NCBI GenBank assembly: GCA_002345545.1
Contig: DDVW01000066.1
Coordinates: 31,596-49,893, forward strand
Source: Stenotrophomonas sp. UBA2302
Lineage (GTDB): Bacteria > Pseudomonadota > Gammaproteobacteria > Xanthomonadales > Xanthomonadaceae
Direction of reading: 5' to 3'
Length of the DNA: 18,298 bases
Shown: positions 17,151 to 18,298 of the stretch, piece by piece
Numbering within the stretch: position 1 is the stretch's first letter
How the letters are laid out: each line of letters starts with the position of its first letter
Program-made: the position numbers and the translations under genes
Notes under the pieces: model-generated
The model's database searches: none
The model's input: the letters and a program-made list of their open reading frames with translations, nothing else
What the model was told of the DNA's origin: nothing

Positions 17151-17156
17151 ATTATA
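17151..17156 (-). promoter_or_regulatory. Probable -10 element of the copL operon promoter
   Basis: A perfect TATAAT on the minus strand is separated from the copL ATG by only 7 bases, which would place the transcription start within a base of the ATG. The best upstream hexamers (CATCCA at 17-bp spacing, TTCATC at 19-bp) are poor -35 elements, suggesting that an activator is needed. Confidence 0.55.
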
Positions 17157-17340
17157 CGTTCGGATCTAAACTCTGGATGAATGCACCGGAAACGCAGCCG
17201 CGTCGCCGATCGCACCCGGGCCAATCAGAACTTCCACGTCGCCGGGGCGTTCTCGAGCATCGGCAGTTGGATCGCCAATTCCCCGTGCGGCACTGCTCCA
17301 GCCCGGTGGCGCAAGGCGCGCCTCTTTGCTGCTGGCCTGA

Positions 17341-17912
17341 TTAAGGGGTGTCCACCATTTTAAGGTCAAGCAGGGCACGCACCGGTTCCTGCAAACTTGT
17401 CATGCCACGGCGCCCCAGCTCCAGGGCCTCTTCCGGTGGCGCGCCGTTGCGTGCGGCCGCCATCGCCAGCAGCGCGCCGGCGCGATTGCCGGAAGCCCAG
17501 TGCAGCAGCACAGGACCCGGTGCCTCGTCGATCCAGGCTTGTACCTGCGCTGCGTTCGCATCGGTGATTTCCTGGACCCCACCGACATCAAGTTGGCGGT
17601 AGGCCATGCCGGCGGAGACGACTTCGGATGCTTCATCGCGCCCGGCCATTTCCTCGTCGAGACGCAAGTTGATGACGGTAGTAACCCCGCTTGAGCGGAT
17701 CGAAGCCCACTGGGAAGGCGCGGGCTGGCCGGAGGTAAACAGGCCGCTGGTCACTGCCTGCAGCGGCACCTCGTCAGATGACGCGGCCGACGCAGCGCCG
17801 GCATACCGGCTTGCCGGCTGTGTGGAGGCGCAACCAACCAGAGCAGCACGCCGGCCAGCGGCCAGGTCAGGGCCCGGATGCGACCGGCGGTGCGGGATGG
17901 TCTGGACTTCAT
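17341..17912 (-). pseudogene. Frameshifted beta-lactamase-hydrolase-like (DUF442) phosphatase lipoprotein
   Basis: The main frame (17341 to about 17840) encodes a DUF442/BLH-type dual-specificity phosphatase-like domain: GLFTSGQPAPSQWASIRSSG, VTTVINLRLDEEM, then the P-loop. No in-frame ATG, GTG or TTG exists ahead of the lipobox ALVGCASTQ. An ATG at 17912 in another frame begins a good lipoprotein signal (MKSRPSR, then ALTWPLAGVLL). Restoring one base near 17840-17841 joins the two and gives an export signal ending in a lipobox (…LVGC), so the gene looks broken by a 1-base deletion. The P-loop reads HWASGNR where family members have HC-x5-R; TGG at 17497-17499 replaces a Cys codon. It is thus probably an inactive remnant. 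A truncated protein from GTG at 17769 is possible but would lack export. A sequencing error cannot be excluded for the frameshift. Confidence 0.65.
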
Positions 17913-17933
17913 GCGTTCAAAAGTACGGCTGTG

Positions 17934-17955
17934 CCGCTGATGCCGCCATCAGCGG
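17934..17955. repeat. Hairpin upstream of the phosphatase-like gene
   Basis: A perfect 9-bp inverted repeat with a 4-base loop, CCGCTGATG-CCGC-CATCAGCGG. On the minus strand it is followed by CACAGCCGTACTTTTG and then the ATG at 17912. It could be a weak terminator or a leader structure of the remnant gene. Confidence 0.45.
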
Positions 17956-18282
17956 GGCCCCGTCCTGGTCCTTGCTGGTCCAACAGCTGGTTCGACCAAT
18001 TCGGAGGCCTTTACCTCAACGCTGGAAGTGGCCGGGGCAGACCTTGCTGCAGATTAGGGATGTTTATCGGGGTTAGGGCAGCATTCGACCCAAAGCCGTC
18101 ATTACAACCTCAGTTCGATCAAGGCATCAGCCGCACATGAGCACCACGTTGATGCGCGGGGTTGACAAAATATTTGGCAGGTTTAGAACGGCTTACGGAT
18201 GTCTCGCCCCCGCTGCCGTTTGCTGATTCGAGCAGGCGATCGAGGGTTATTGATACCATCCCAGCGAGTGAGTTCTGGCTAG
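17956..18282. other. Gene-free right flank of the island
   Basis: No protein family is recognisable on either strand, and base composition is visibly more AT-rich than the island, with more frequent stops. It contains one candidate plus-strand promoter and ends at a probable IS5-family terminus. It looks like junction DNA between the resistance island and a mobile element. Confidence 0.5.
18162..18189 (+). promoter_or_regulatory. Candidate sigma-70 promoter reading right
   Basis: A perfect -35 TTGACA is followed after 16 bp by TAGAAC, which matches 4 of 6 bases of the -10 consensus, in an AT-rich patch. It would transcribe out of the window toward the adjoining insertion sequence. No start codon with a long frame follows inside the window. 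Confidence 0.35.
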
Positions 18283-18298
18283 GGAAGGTCTGATCAAA
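18283..18298. mobile_element. Probable terminal inverted repeat of an IS5-family insertion sequence (partial)
   Basis: The final 16 bases, GGAAGGTCTGATCAAA, match the IS5 terminal repeat as I recall it (GGAAGGTGCGAACAAG) at 12 of 16 positions. They are preceded by CTAG (18279-18282), which fits the YTAR target that IS5 duplicates. The element body would lie to the right, outside the window. Confidence 0.45.

Noticed and set aside
17166..17378. 70-codon minus-strand frame ahead of copL
   Set aside because: It straddles the end of the phosphatase remnant and the copL promoter, with no ribosome-binding site or motif.
17355..17395. GGTCAA motif that could be a MerR-type -35 element
   Set aside because: It lies inside the phosphatase coding frame and no -10 is found at 19-20 bp; no inverted repeat accompanies it.
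18060..18140. GCATTCGACCCAAAGCCGTCATTACAA-like stretch, tempting as a dispersed repeat or small gene
   Set aside because: It feels similar to intergenic sequences seen elsewhere, but I cannot show a second copy or a start, stop and ribosome-binding site here.

Overview
This window is a compact copper/silver resistance island. Every convincing gene lies on the minus strand, so the reading order of the biology is right to left. The very high GC content, the almost continuous open frames on both strands, and above all a CopL protein directly ahead of copA-copB point to a gammaproteobacterium of the Xanthomonadaceae/Lysobacteraceae (Stenotrophomonas, Xanthomonas, Lysobacter or Luteimonas type). 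Genus cannot be fixed from this sequence alone.

Layout from right to left. The right edge (17913-18298) has no gene. It is less GC-rich and ends in what looks like the first 16 bases of an IS5-family insertion sequence behind a CTAG target site. Next is a damaged lipoprotein gene of the beta-lactamase-hydrolase-like phosphatase family (17341-17912), with a frameshift in its signal peptide and a Trp in place of the catalytic Cys. The first copper operon follows: copL, copA (Tat-exported multicopper oxidase), copB (outer membrane), a membrane-anchored c-type cytochrome with a His-rich tail, an exported NTF2-like protein, a DUF411 lipoprotein, and a 16-Cys four-helix copper-storage protein (Csp). 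It is closed by a perfect 12-bp-stem hairpin. The second block is copC, copD and a P1B-1 Cu(I)/Ag(I) ATPase with YHS and heavy-metal-binding domains. The third block is a small secreted Cys/His-rich protein heading cusC-cusB-cusA, the tripartite Cu/Ag RND efflux pump. Last, merR with a textbook 19-bp-spacer MerR promoter is translationally coupled to a DUF2933 membrane peptide that runs off the left edge.

Together the genes cover every compartment. The ATPase moves Cu(I)/Ag(I) from cytoplasm to periplasm, and Csp can hold cytoplasmic Cu(I). CopA oxidises periplasmic Cu(I), while CopB, CopC, the DUF411 protein and the His/Met-rich tails buffer it. CusCBA exports it across the outer membrane, and CopC/CopD handle Cu(II). 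Control elements visible here are CopL, MerR, an FNR/Anr-like box, and several hairpins. No two-component copRS/cusRS pair is present.

The least described parts are the cytochrome c, NTF2-like, DUF411 and Csp extension of the copLAB operon; the two small secreted Cys/His-rich proteins that each head an operon and may be read from leaderless messages; and the decayed phosphatase lipoprotein at the island edge.
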